Assembly: GCF_001277295.1 (NCBI RefSeq)
Contig: NZ_CP011456.1
Span: 2,108,001 to 2,172,000, forward strand
Direction: 5' to 3'
DNA length: 64,000 nt
From: Anabaena sp. WA102
GTDB taxonomy: Bacteria > Cyanobacteriota > Cyanobacteriia > Cyanobacteriales > Nostocaceae
Shown: piece after piece, positions 1-8,858 of the stretch
Layout: each line of letters starts with the position of its first letter
Numbering within the stretch: the first letter of the stretch is position 1
Notes under the pieces: generated by a model
The model's input: only the letters and a program-made list of their open reading frames with translations
The model's database searches: none
Told to the model about the DNA's origin: nothing
Made by a program: the position numbers and the translations under genes

Positions 1-1194
1 GGCGATCGCCTGTTTAATTCTCCCATCTCGCAATTGATAGGTTTTTTCTGGTAATGCTTGAGCCACACATTGAAGAGTTTCACCCAAGTTAGCATTAGCT
101 AAGTTTTGCTGACAGCGTTGTTTGAGGGTTTCGATTTGTAATTCGCCCCCAGCCAATGCTAAAGCCGTTCCCCCACCAAAGAAATAACCTACAACCATCA
201 CATTGTTAGTTGCTAATTTTCCCCGTAAAGGACTATTCGCAGTTTGGTTAACTTTTTCCAATTCATCAACAATAAAACTAACATCTTTGGGACGGTCTAA
301 AAATTCTTGGGGTTCAACAAGTTGTTTTCTACCTTTACTGACTGCCTTAAAAGTAGTTTCATTACTACCAGGATGTTCCAAAGCCGCAACAACATAACCA
401 TGAGAAGCCAAATGTTCGGCTAAATAACGCAAGTCAGTCCGCACCGAACCCCAACCATGAGACAAGACAATTACAGGTTTATTTACACTTGCAGCGGTAG
501 AGAAGTAAACATCTAGGGGAATTTGTCGTTGACGCTTTTGGTCATTGAAACTTAACTTGAGTGTCTGTACCTGTGCGCTTCCTGCTTGAGTAGGATCTAG
601 AGAAGACGCAACTTTGATATCTTTAGGGTTAACTTGGGGAGAAAGACCAAACATAAACCGCTGAGTGCGGACAAATGCACCATTTAAACTCCCCGCCACA
701 GTTAAAGCCTGGGGTAAATTAATTTCTAGGCGTTTACTGGGATAGGCAGCAATAAAACTTAGTATAGATAAACCCTGTGGAGAATTAGCAGCTAAAACCA
801 ATCCCCCTTTCATAGCTTGTAATCCCGATTGATCTCGACGGGTAATAGCTGTAGAGACATCGCTAAGAATTGTAGTCCCAATTTGGGTATTGATTAATCT
901 ATCTAAAGTAGCAACATTTATGGGAATTCGGATTTTTAGTCCCTCTACCAAAAAACGACGTTGTTCTTCAGTCATTCTTTTGGTATAAGTTCCCAAACTA
1001 TCTGGTAATTTGCCAGTTTCCGTAGATTTTTTTAACTCTTCCAAGGATACAGATTCCTCTATGGGTCCATAACGAATCACAACCGTATCTGCTGCGTGGA
1101 CAGAAGAATTAATTCCAAAAAACGGTGTCAGCGCGACAACACAAAATGCCCCTGTAAATACCTTAAAATTCTTCCAGCTTTTCTCTGTGAACAT
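1..1194 (-). CDS. Secreted DUF1400 alpha/beta hydrolase, partial, nucleophile Ser replaced
   Basis: The frame is open from ATG at 1194 to the left edge, so the C-terminus is missing (about 398 residues visible). The N-terminus is a signal peptide (hydrophobic GAFCVVALTPFF, likely cleavage after SVHA). Residues ~32-165 match the DUF1400 domain that precedes cyanobacterial alpha/beta hydrolases. The hydrolase fold follows, with the oxyanion-region motif SHGWGS and the strand HGYVVAALEHPGSNET. The expected nucleophile elbow G-x-S-x-G reads G-Y-F-F-G (Phe338; codon TTC at 181-183), followed by GGTALALAGGE, which is otherwise typical. I infer a periplasmic esterase-like protein that is inactive, or has lost activity by a one-base TCC to TTC change. 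Domain assignment is from family knowledge; the substrate is unknown. Confidence 0.85.
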   Translation of the reverse strand, partial: MFTEKSWKNFKVFTGAFCVVALTPFFGINSSVHAADTVVIRYGPIEESVSLEELKKSTETGKLPDSLGTYTKRMTEEQRRFLVEGLKIRIPINVATLDRLINTQIGTTILSDVSTAITRRDQSGLQAMKGGLVLAANSPQGLSILSFIAAYPSKRLEINLPQALTVAGSLNGAFVRTQRFMFGLSPQVNPKDIKVASSLDPTQAGSAQVQTLKLSFNDQKRQRQIPLDVYFSTAASVNKPVIVLSHGWGSVRTDLRYLAEHLASHGYVVAALEHPGSNETTFKAVSKGRKQLVEPQEFLDRPKDVSFIVDELEKVNQTANSPLRGKLATNNVMVVGYFFGGGTALALAGGELQIETLKQRCQQNLANANLGETLQCVAQALPEKTYQLRDGRIKQAIA

Positions 1195-1330
1195 CTTTAT
1201 ATTGCCCCTCAACTTAGGAGATTCTACCTGATTTTACGTTTTTTATCCTACCCCATTTCTGAATCAGCAACTCCCATAGGTGCAATAGCTAACAGATAGT
1301 ACACAGAACCCTATTATCAAATAACTATCT

Positions 1331-1465
1331 GGCGTTGCTGATTAAGGGTATGAATTTTAGTCTCACGCAAAGGCGCAAAGACGCACTGAGGTTTGAGTTT
1401 TCAAGGTTCAATTTGGGAATTTCATACCTCAATATGGCTACGCCACGCAGGCTATCAGCAACGCC
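1331..1465. mobile_element. 135-bp MITE with 8-bp target duplication
   Basis: Terminal inverted repeats GGCGTTGCTGAT (1331-1342) and ATCAGCAACGCC (1454-1465) enclose 135 bp. The octamer AACTATCT is directly repeated immediately outside both ends (1323-1330 and 1466-1473), the signature of a transposition event. There is no coding capacity. The rest of the 1195-1614 gap holds no recognisable gene. Confidence 0.8.
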
Positions 1466-1614
1466 AACTATCTTAATATCAGTAGGCTTCTCAGATAGAA
1501 GTATAAAAAATAAGTGTAAAAGTTAGTGCCGTACTACGGTACTAAAAACTAAAGAAGCTGATTACACAGGCTTTTCAGAAGATATTCAATTTTTGTTTGA
1601 CTCATGCAGTTGTA

Positions 1615-2874
1615 TTAAAGCTTTTGTCCTGTGTAGATAGAGCGAACTTCACCATTACGGCGAACAATAGCTTCTCCGTTACTGACTTCTACTAGTGTCC
1701 AACCTGTAGTACCGATATTTTCACCTATATTAATTCGGCGACTAATACCATCTACCTTAAACAAAGCCACAGATTTATTACCCAACTCCAATAGTCCCTC
1801 TAATTGTGCAGAATAGCTAGGTGCTGCAACCTGTTGTGGTATATTCTTAGTTTCTTTTACAGGTGCTGGGGGAACAATTGTTGGTAATTTCGGTGGTGCG
1901 ACTTTCAGCGGTTGAGGATTAACGGCTGCTGGTTTGAGATTCACCTGTGTTGTTTTGGGTATCGGCTTAATTGCTGGTTGTATAGTATTAATAGTAGGAG
2001 AATTATTAACTGTTAAAGATGAAGGTAAGGTAGGTGGTACTGGGACTGTGGGAACAATTGGTATTTGATATTTGAGTGCGGGAGACTGATAAACTGGAAT
2101 ATATATGCGCTCAACCACATTAGGGGTAGTCAAGCGATTATTAGCAGGTAGCATATTGGTTGCTGCTACAGGTAATGGTGGAGTTTCTGTTAGTTGGGTA
2201 TTTGGTAAAGGTAAGGCAGTGGTTTGATTCAGATTAACAGTGGGAAATCCTGGTTTAGCAATTGTTTTACCATTGGTTGTCCCTTGCTGTTCTATCACAG
2301 TTAAGGCTTCCAACATATAATTTACTAAGTCTAACTGAGGATCTGTGATTACAGATGCAGGTGATGGTGTCTGGTGATTTGGCAAACTTTGGGAAGTTAA
2401 TTGGGCATTTATTGTATTTAATAAACCAGACTCAGTTAAGTAGACCATACCCAAAGTCCCGACGGTTAGGCTTAATCCCATAAATATTAGTTTACCTAAA
2501 CCACTGGTTTGTTGTTGTTCAGTAGTTGCAATTGCTTTGATAGATGGATGATTAACTACTAGTGTAGTGGTTTGGACGTTTTTAATGGGTGCAGTAGATT
2601 GTAATGGACGATTAAGTTTTGATGGTAAAACCACATCTGGCATTTGAAATGTCATAGTTTGCACGGGGACAGATTCGTTTCTGCCTCTATGATGATTTCG
2701 CTTGTTTCGACCATCAAGAATGTTGTCAATATCATGAAAAAGTTCGTCCATTAAGCTTTCAGCATAGGTTTCTATTGTCCAAGGCTCGTTGTTGACGAAA
2801 TCTATGGCTAAAGACATACTGGTGCTATCGGACGCTTCTGAAACAAATAAATCAGTGCTGGATTTGGGTAACAT
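1615..2874 (-). CDS. Membrane-anchored Pro/Thr-rich protein with PilP/GspC-like C-terminal domain
   Basis: The 419-residue protein has a cytoplasmic N-terminal ~125 residues, one transmembrane segment (~residues 128-150, LIFMGLSLTVGTLGMVYL), and a long Pro/Thr/Asn-rich linker (~150-350) rich in PxxP. A compact C-terminal domain (~355-419) includes LLELGNKSVALFKVDG, INIGENIG and GEAIVRRNGEVRSIYTGQKL. That ending resembles periplasmic PilP/GspC-type domains of pilus and secretion assemblies, where a short beta domain on a flexible tether contacts the secretin. The resemblance is by eye only, and a function in type IV pili is inference. The gene stands alone, with no pil genes beside it in the window. 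Confidence 0.7.
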   Translation of the reverse strand: MLPKSSTDLFVSEASDSTSMSLAIDFVNNEPWTIETYAESLMDELFHDIDNILDGRNKRNHHRGRNESVPVQTMTFQMPDVVLPSKLNRPLQSTAPIKNVQTTTLVVNHPSIKAIATTEQQQTSGLGKLIFMGLSLTVGTLGMVYLTESGLLNTINAQLTSQSLPNHQTPSPASVITDPQLDLVNYMLEALTVIEQQGTTNGKTIAKPGFPTVNLNQTTALPLPNTQLTETPPLPVAATNMLPANNRLTTPNVVERIYIPVYQSPALKYQIPIVPTVPVPPTLPSSLTVNNSPTINTIQPAIKPIPKTTQVNLKPAAVNPQPLKVAPPKLPTIVPPAPVKETKNIPQQVAAPSYSAQLEGLLELGNKSVALFKVDGISRRINIGENIGTTGWTLVEVSNGEAIVRRNGEVRSIYTGQKL

Positions 2875-2888
2875 AGGCTTTTTCGGTT

Positions 2889-3110
2889 TTCAGTTGTCAG
2901 TTGTCAGTTGTCTAAGAGGCAATACTGCTCGGTTAAGCGAAGTCATTATATGGTAGGTTGAGTTGTGGAATGTCAGCGTTGCGGAGCAATGTAACGTTTA
3001 CGGAGTGTGGCATATTCCTGCGGTAGCGTGCCAGAGGCATCAGCCATAACCCAACATTATCAAGGATTTTGTTGGGTTTCGCGATCGCTCAACCCAACCT
3101 TGTATCTTAG
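2889..3110. repeat. Heptamer STRR and GTTGGGTT-type intergenic repeat
   Basis: Three AGTTGTC heptamers (2890-2911) are followed by a stretch bounded by the imperfect inverted sequences AGGTTGAGTTG (2953) and CTCAACCCAACCT (3087). Both are typical cyanobacterial intergenic repeats. No ORF is supported here. Confidence 0.5.
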
Positions 3111-3181
3111 AGGATGTTTTAAAAGTGGTATCCCGTAATTTTTATCACATTTTTACCCCCCTTAGTCCCCTCTTGTAAAGG

Positions 3182-3338
3182 CTACTGTGTACACACAAGT
3201 TATCTAATTACCATTATTCCTCAAATTACCCCACCCTAACCCTCCCCGATGCTTTGGGGAGAGAACTAATTTTTCCGGTTTCCCCCCAAAGCATCGGGGG
3301 GACTAAGGGGGGTAATTTAACTTGTGTGTACACGATAG
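3182..3338. mobile_element. 157-bp palindromic-ended element with 10-bp target duplication
   Basis: The 20-bp ends (3182-3201 and 3319-3338) are inverted copies matching at 18 of 20 positions; the inner 15 bp (GTGTACACACAAGTT) are perfect. The decamer CTTGTAAAGG flanks both sides (3172-3181, 3339-3348). The interior carries a second inverted pair, CCCCGATGCTTTGGGG and CCCCAAAGCATCGGGG. Removing the element rejoins a common cyanobacterial repeat, CCCCTCTTGTAAAGGGG. Confidence 0.75.
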
Positions 3339-3383
3339 CTTGTAAAGGGGGGAAACAATAAAAATCCAGTTCCCTCCCCTTTA

Positions 3384-3531
3384 AGTAGTGAGACAGAATT
3401 AATTACACAATGTCATTGCGTTAGCGTAGCGTGGCGTTAGCCATATGGAACGAAGTGAAATGAAGCAATCGCAGGGGTTGTGATTGCTTCCCTTCGCTCG
3501 CAATGACTGTAAATATTTTTGTCCAATTACT
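3384..3531. mobile_element. MITE family 1, copy A (TA-flanked)
   Basis: It begins AGTAGTGAGACAGAATTAAT and ends TTTTTGTCCAATTACT, with TA on both sides (3382-3383, 3532-3533). Removing it rejoins a perfect palindrome, CCCTCCCCTT-TA-TAAGGGGAGGG, strong evidence of insertion. Relative to copies B and C it carries ~25 extra bp (TAGCGTAGCGTGGCGTTAGC) near the left end. TA duplication and this size suit a non-autonomous IS630/Tc1-mariner derivative. Confidence 0.8.
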
Positions 3532-3673
3532 TATAAGGGGAGGGTTAGGGAGGGGTAAAACATTTGATACAGCAATCATGACTTTTCAAACACCCTCTAA
3601 GAGAAGGAATAAGGAAGAAGAAAATTTTCCATACTAGAATAGTTCAGCAGCAACCCATTTTTTCCAAATAAGC

Positions 3674-4162
3674 TCAAGTTCCTTTGCTGGGTACACTCGG
3701 TAACTCGCTGTCTTCAATGACTTGTTTTTTGTACTTTCTAAGTCCATACAATCGGCAACTGAAGACATGGATAATGGCAAGGATATCTTCAACCATTTCG
3801 ATTTCTGGGCTGAGGTTCGTTTGCTTGAGAACCAATATTTGAGTTTGCTGCCTAGCACAGAGCCATGAGATAAGATCGAATCCAAAGCGACAAAGCCGAT
3901 CTTTGTGGGCAATGACAACAAGTTTGCAAGTGTTTCCGAGAACTCTGTCCAGTAAGGCTTGAAGACCTTTTCGTTTGAAGTTGAGTCCACTGCCGATGTC
4001 AGTGATGATTTCTGCGTCAGGGTAACGAGACTGGAGAAACTGAACCTGTTGCTCAAGGTCGTTTTTCTGACTGCGGCTTGAAACTCTGGCATATAGAACA
4101 GTGGCTCGCTCGTCTGATGGATTACCATGTCGAACAGGGATAATTGAATCGAGGTTATATCT
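3674..4162 (-). CDS. tnpA: IS607-type serine recombinase, 3' exon (catalytic domain)
   Basis: This 162-codon exon ends at TGA 3674-3676. It starts exactly at the group II intron's 3' end, in frame with the HTH exon at 6375-6497. It contains the serine-recombinase start TVLYARVSS with the candidate catalytic serine, then DIGSGLNFKRKGLQALLDRV and VVIAHKDRLCRFGFDLI, which are hallmark IS607-TnpA motifs. The spliced protein would be about 203 residues, the usual length. No tnpB lies next to it, so the element is either tnpA-only or has lost its partner. The 164-codon ORF overlapping here (3634-4128) is an out-of-frame shadow. If the intron splices, the recombinase could be functional. Confidence 0.85.
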   Translation of the reverse strand, partial: RYNLDSIIPVRHGNPSDERATVLYARVSSRSQKNDLEQQVQFLQSRYPDAEIITDIGSGLNFKRKGLQALLDRVLGNTCKLVVIAHKDRLCRFGFDLISWLCARQQTQILVLKQTNLSPEIEMVEDILAIIHVFSCRLYGLRKYKKQVIEDSELPSVPSKGT

Positions 4163-6374
4163 GGTAGAGTCGAGGGCGGGTACTATCCCGCGCCCCTCTC
4201 TGTTAAATCTGGGCGTGCAGCTTTCACTGCACCCAGCTTCCGACGTTCTTAGCTTTCGCTTTTGCTCATGTGAAGATAATCGTGGCAGCTTTCGTGAATG
4301 GCTAGAAGGTTTTTAGTTTTCCAGTTTTGGTGGTTTCCATCTAAGTGATGTAAATGTACCTTCTCATCATTGAGCATTTTTAACCCACAATGACCACATT
4401 TATGGTTTTGCCGTTTGAGGGCTTTAGAGGTATGACTGTCATAGAGCTTGCTGTTGCGCTCGCTCCAATAACTCAAATCTCCGTCGTAAGGCGACTTTTC
4501 ACCTTTGACATTGATATGTTTATTTTCGGAGTAAGGGACTGGGGGAAACGCCTTATCTAGTAATTGCTTGCTAGTGTGGCGGTTCTGTTTGGTTTCCTTG
4601 TTGAATACCTTGAATGCTCTTGTTTCGATGTGGAATAGCGAGTTACGCGATCCGTCCATCTTGCAGAAGCGGTGGTAATTCCTCCAACCTCTAACTACAG
4701 GGGCTAATTTCTCAGCCTTAGTGGTAGCACCATAATTCGAGTTGTTGACGATGAATTTTACTTTCTTGCGGAAAGATTTATAGTTATCCACTGATGGAAC
4801 GCATCTAAATTTCCCGTTTTTCTGGACTTTGAAGTTCCAGCCTAGAAAATCAAACCCATCTGTCGCGGCGGTTAGCTTTGTCTTTTTCTCACTGACTTTC
4901 ATTCCCCGTTCTGCTAGGAACTGACTGATTTTGTCAAGTATTTCTATGGCATCGTCTTGAGGTCGGAGTATTATTACCATGTCATCCGCGTACCGGATTG
5001 TTGGTTCAATAATTTCTCTCTTTGAGGTTTTTTCTGTAATTCGGCAATTAGATATCTTATGATATCTATGAATACTTTCAATCCCATTCAAAGCGATGTT
5101 AGCTAGTAGTGCACTTACCACGCCCCCTTGAGGTGTTCCTTGTTCAGGAAATTCTGGATTGACTCCGGCTTTGAGACATCGGAAAATCCCTTGTCTTATG
5201 CTTCTGGGAGCTATGAGTTTATCCATGATGGCGGAATGGTTTATCCTGTCGAAGCATTTTTCAATATCGAGTTCAATAACTCGTTTATCTATTCCGTTGG
5301 CGTTGGAGTTTAGGTTATTAAACAGGATTTTTTGGGCATCATGCGCTGAACGTCCCGTTCTGAACCCGTAGCTTTTGGCGTGGAAGGTTGCTTCGTGCGC
5401 TGGTTCTAATGCGTATTTGATAAGGCATTGATACGCTCTATCTGCAATAGTGGGGACTTTGAGAATCCGGGTTTTACCGTCCTTTTTGGGCATGGGTATT
5501 TCACGTAATCCCTGGTGTTTCCAGTCGTTACATTCGGTTCTAAGCTTTTCACTCAGTTGAAACCTTTGCTCAAATGTGAGCGCGGTCTTCCCGTCAATTC
5601 CCGCTGTCTTTTTTCCAGCATTTAGCTGTGTTACTTGACGAATAGCCAGTAATCTTGCTGCGGTTGATTTCAGAATCAGCTTTTGTAGGGACTTGGCTTT
5701 GCGCTTGTCTCCAACTTGAACCGCTTTATACACTCGTTTTTGTAGGCGGAATAAGTTACGGCGGAATTGCTTCCAGGGTAACGTTTTCCAAGATTCACTA
5801 GAGTTGTCTCTGTGTCTAATCATGCTCTGCGACCATCTGTGTATTCTGAACACCTCAGACCAGTTACGGTCTGTCCTACCCGAATTGAAGGGATTCCGCT
5901 GCTCGTCTAGCCTACTTATGGGGTTCGACCGCCCCTAGACCCTCAATCCGTTTTTATTCGTTCCCTCGGTTGATTGTTAGTTCCGTTAGGTGTAGCCAAT
6001 TCAACCACTGGATTCCCTAGACTCTTACCGATATTCAAAGAGGATGCGGCGGGAATTAGCTCCAATGAAGTCAGGATTTTGATGTTGTGTCCTGCTTGGT
6101 GGTAGGTTGCTTTTCTAGGCTCTGTTTCACCGTAGGAACTCCCCGTTAGCACCAGTGTCACCCCACAACGGATGTCTGATTGCGCCCTGTTCCCAGCTTC
6201 ACCCTCTAGAAACCGAGTCTAGTCAGTGTGGGCAGGTAGGGAGTCATACCTGAGTCTGGCAGATGGGACTTTCACCCATATCAGACCGAGAGTTCAACCT
6301 TTTCCATGATTGGATTGGGTTGGTTAGTTTATGTACGGACTGTTTACCGTGATTCAACTAACAACGAATCGCAC
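4163..6374 (-). mobile_element. Group II intron, copy 1 (inside tnpA, sense)
   Basis: It runs from GTGCG (6374, the conserved 5' GUGYG) to CTCGACTCTACC (4163). Domain V is visible at ~4205-4238, with an AGC triad, a GTGAAAGC tetraloop region and a complementary arm. Domain VI is the GC-rich stem next to the 3' end. The RT ORF lies in domain IV; 5854-6374 is the structured 5' RNA (domains I-III). Removing exactly this 2,212-bp segment joins GGQ-R to RYNLDSII in frame, restoring IS607 TnpA. A second copy lies at 33409-35624 in the same orientation. Confidence 0.9.
4249..5853 (-). CDS. ltrA: Group II intron reverse transcriptase/maturase with HNH endonuclease
   Basis: The 534-residue intron-encoded protein serves in splicing and retrohoming. 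It has an N-terminal RT-0 region (SWKTLPWKQFRRNLFRLQKR), an RT domain with TPQGGVVSALLANIALNG and the catalytic YADDMVII, and a maturase/X region (LAPVVRGWRNYHRFCKMDG). A C-terminal HNH/zinc domain follows (CGHCGLKML, HLHHLDGNHQN, HESCHDYLH). This layout matches chloroplast-like (CL) class introns common in cyanobacteria. One difference from copy 2 is Ala for Pro after GGVVS. The start codon is uncertain; an internal ATG (MIRHRD) 11 codons in is equally plausible. The gene appears intact. Confidence 0.95.
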   Translation of the reverse strand: MFRIHRWSQSMIRHRDNSSESWKTLPWKQFRRNLFRLQKRVYKAVQVGDKRKAKSLQKLILKSTAARLLAIRQVTQLNAGKKTAGIDGKTALTFEQRFQLSEKLRTECNDWKHQGLREIPMPKKDGKTRILKVPTIADRAYQCLIKYALEPAHEATFHAKSYGFRTGRSAHDAQKILFNNLNSNANGIDKRVIELDIEKCFDRINHSAIMDKLIAPRSIRQGIFRCLKAGVNPEFPEQGTPQGGVVSALLANIALNGIESIHRYHKISNCRITEKTSKREIIEPTIRYADDMVIILRPQDDAIEILDKISQFLAERGMKVSEKKTKLTAATDGFDFLGWNFKVQKNGKFRCVPSVDNYKSFRKKVKFIVNNSNYGATTKAEKLAPVVRGWRNYHRFCKMDGSRNSLFHIETRAFKVFNKETKQNRHTSKQLLDKAFPPVPYSENKHINVKGEKSPYDGDLSYWSERNSKLYDSHTSKALKRQNHKCGHCGLKMLNDEKVHLHHLDGNHQNWKTKNLLAIHESCHDYLHMSKSES

Positions 6375-6497
6375 TCTTTGTCCACCTTGGGTAAAGATGC
6401 CTTCGATTTTCCCGTCTTCAAGCCACCTTTCAAGTGTTTTGGTGCTGACTCCCAATCTGGTAGCAGCGACTCTTGGAGGTACATAATTTACTGTCAT
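6375..6497 (-). CDS. tnpA: IS607-type serine recombinase, 5' exon (HTH)
   Basis: The exon codes for MTVNYVPPRVAATRLGVSTK and continues to GGQR, ending at a codon boundary where the group II intron begins. The AATRLGVSTKTLERWLEDGKI segment is the MerR-like helix-turn-helix typical of IS607 recombinases. ATG 6497 is preferred over the upstream ATG at 6536 because family members begin near YVPP. Confidence 0.8.
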
Positions 6498-6589
6498 CGC
6501 CAGCCTAAGTTTGTTACTCGTCCTACCATACCACATGATGTCCAGATATGTCTAGTATGTCATGGTAAATCACGTTCTATATTTATCTC

Positions 6590-6657
6590 CTCCCTATTAC
6601 CTATTACCCATTCAGGCAAGAGGGAGAATTTGTTTCCCAATTACCTATTACCTATTA
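6590..6657. repeat. Heptamer repeat ATTACCT
   Basis: Two clusters of tandem ATTACCT heptamers (6596-6609 and 6642-6657) lie at the 3' end of mnmG; the second reaches into its last codons. These are short tandemly repeated repetitive sequences of the kind common in Nostocales. Confidence 0.6.
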
Positions 6658-8560
6658 CCGTCTTGTTTTTAGCTAGTTCTAAATATATCAAAAGAGCGTT
6701 GATATCGGCTGGGTTAACTCCGCCAATTCTTGCTGCTTGTCCAATGGTGAGGGGTTTAACTTTGTTGAGTTTTTCTCGGGATTCTTTAGATAAAGTCTCA
6801 ATGGTTGAGTAGTCCAAATCACTAGATAGTTGGCGATTTGCTTGACGGGCAACTTGGTCAATTTGGTTTTGCTGTCTGGCTAAATAACCGGCATATTTGA
6901 TGTCAATTTCTGCTCCTTCTTTTTCGGCTTGTTTGAGGGCAGGGTTATGAAGTCCGTGGCGTTCTAAATCAAGATAATGAATACCTGAACGACGCAGTAA
7001 ATCAGCCAGGGTAATAGAACCTCTAATTGCTTCTTGGGTATCGTGAGCGATCGCTTGCCCCACTGCCTCATTCTCTTTTATTCTAGTAACATGAAGGCGT
7101 TTTTTCTCCCCTGTAATTTGTTCTTGTTTTTGACTATACAAATCCCAACGTCGGTCATCAATTAAACCTATTTCCCGTCCCAAAGGTGTCATGCGGATAT
7201 CAGCATTATCAGAACGCAGTAATAACCGATACTCTGACCGACTGGTGAGCATCCGATAAGGTTCGCGTAAATCCTTCGTACACAGGTCATCAATTAGAGT
7301 GCCAATATAACTTTGTTCACGGGGAAAAATAATCATTTCCTTACCCCGGACAAACCGCGCTGCATTGATTCCCGCTACTATTCCTTGGGCAGCAGCTTCT
7401 TCATAACCAGTCGTCCCGTTGACCTGTCCGGCACAAAATAACCCTGGGATTTTTTTTGTCATTAAGGTGGGAAAACACTGAGTTGTGGGCAAATAATCAT
7501 ACTCTACAGCATAAGCCGGACGCAACATCACACAATTTTCCAAACCAGTCAAACTCCGCAACATCAAAATTTGCAAAGTTTCGGGTAAACCAGTGGAAAA
7601 GCCTTGGATATACAATTCAGGAATATCTCTTCCTTCCGGTTCGATAAAGATTTGGTGACTTTCCTTATCGGCAAAACGGACAATCTTATCTTCAATACTC
7701 GGACAATAGCGGGGTCCTTTTGCTTCCACCCAACCACCATACACCGGCGACAAATGCAAATTTTCCCGAATTAACCGATGAGTTTCTTGGGTTGTCCGGG
7801 TCATGTGACAAGGCATTTGTTCACGTTCTACCCACACTTCGGGGTCAAAACTAAACCACCGCACAGCTTCGTCTCCCGGTTGAATTTCCATTTGACTGTA
7901 ATCAACGGAACGCTTATCAACCCGTGCTGGTGTCCCAGTTTTCAGTCTGCCGGTTTCAAATCCCAAACGATTCAAAGTTTGTGTTAATCCTTCCGCTGCA
8001 AACTCTCCCGCGCGTCCTGCGGGCATTGATTTATTCCCCACCCAAATTTTACCACCTAGAAATGTGCCGGTGGTGAGAATTACCGCTTTGCAGTGAAAAG
8101 ATACGCCAAAATATGTTTCTAAACCAATAACTTCATTACTATCATTTAAGATTAAATCCGTCACCATGCCTTCCCGAATTGTCAAATTCTCCTGATTTTC
8201 GACAATTCCCTTCATTATCGCTGCATATTCCCGCTTATCAGTTTGCGCCCGTAATGCCCATACCGCTGGACCCCGTGAAGAGTTGAGGATGCGTTTTTGT
8301 AGGTATGTCCGGTCTGCCATTTTGCCAATTTCCCCACCCAAAGCATCTATTTCATGGGTTAATTGGGACTTAGCAGGACCACCCACTGCGGGGTTACAGG
8401 GTTGCCAAGCGATTTTATCTAAATTTAGGGTCAATAGCAGAGTCCGACAACCGAGGCGGGCAGTAGCAAGCGCTGCTTCGCAACCGGCGTGACCTGCACC
8501 GACGACAATCACATCATAAGCGTCTCGGAATTCAGCGGAATTGTGCATGGTCATAACCAA
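6641..8560 (-). CDS. mnmG: tRNA uridine 5-carboxymethylaminomethyl modification enzyme MnmG (GidA)
   Basis: The 639-residue protein is the FAD/NADH-dependent partner of MnmE; together they modify U34 of certain tRNAs. The N-terminal FAD-binding motif is DVIVVGAGHAGCEAALA. Family signatures follow: NPAVGGPAKSQLTHEIDALGG, AVWALRAQTDK, GRLKTGTPAR, CAGQVNGTTGYEEAAAQG, and the C-terminal EADINAL-like helical region. Length is normal. Starts at 8560, 8554 or 8548 are possible; the third (MHNSAEF) resembles other cyanobacterial MnmG starts. The final residues are encoded by a heptamer repeat, so the extreme C-terminus may have been altered. Confidence 0.97.
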   Translation of the reverse strand: MVMTMHNSAEFRDAYDVIVVGAGHAGCEAALATARLGCRTLLLTLNLDKIAWQPCNPAVGGPAKSQLTHEIDALGGEIGKMADRTYLQKRILNSSRGPAVWALRAQTDKREYAAIMKGIVENQENLTIREGMVTDLILNDSNEVIGLETYFGVSFHCKAVILTTGTFLGGKIWVGNKSMPAGRAGEFAAEGLTQTLNRLGFETGRLKTGTPARVDKRSVDYSQMEIQPGDEAVRWFSFDPEVWVEREQMPCHMTRTTQETHRLIRENLHLSPVYGGWVEAKGPRYCPSIEDKIVRFADKESHQIFIEPEGRDIPELYIQGFSTGLPETLQILMLRSLTGLENCVMLRPAYAVEYDYLPTTQCFPTLMTKKIPGLFCAGQVNGTTGYEEAAAQGIVAGINAARFVRGKEMIIFPREQSYIGTLIDDLCTKDLREPYRMLTSRSEYRLLLRSDNADIRMTPLGREIGLIDDRRWDLYSQKQEQITGEKKRLHVTRIKENEAVGQAIAHDTQEAIRGSITLADLLRRSGIHYLDLERHGLHNPALKQAEKEGAEIDIKYAGYLARQQNQIDQVARQANRQLSSDLDYSTIETLSKESREKLNKVKPLTIGQAARIGGVNPADINALLIYLELAKNKTVIGNR

Positions 8561-8858
8561 TTAAGAATTAAAAATTAAAAGTTTAAAAAGCTAGTTACAT
8601 TCAGTATTTTAGCGTATATTTAGGGGCGATTTCAGTTTTTGCTCTCTCAGTTACAGAAGTAGCAACGAGAGAGTTATTGTTTAGTTGTAGCAGATATAAG
8701 GTTTATTGAGGGTTGAACTGTAGTAATGGGTAAGAAAATTTACCAACTATTTATAATTACTAAATTTATGGTTATAAATTTTTATTTAAGCTAAAAGGAT
8801 TAAGTTAAAATACACTGTGTCAGGTTTATTTTTGAAAATATCATTTAGATGTAAAAAC

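Noticed and set aside
3634..4128. 164-codon minus-strand ORF
   Set aside because: It is out of frame with the IS607 catalytic domain, which is clearly encoded in the overlapping frame (TVLYARVSS, AHKDRL).
6306..6812. 168-codon plus-strand ORF
   Set aside because: It spans the intron 5' end, the antisense of the IS607 HTH exon and the mnmG 3' end; no coherent protein.
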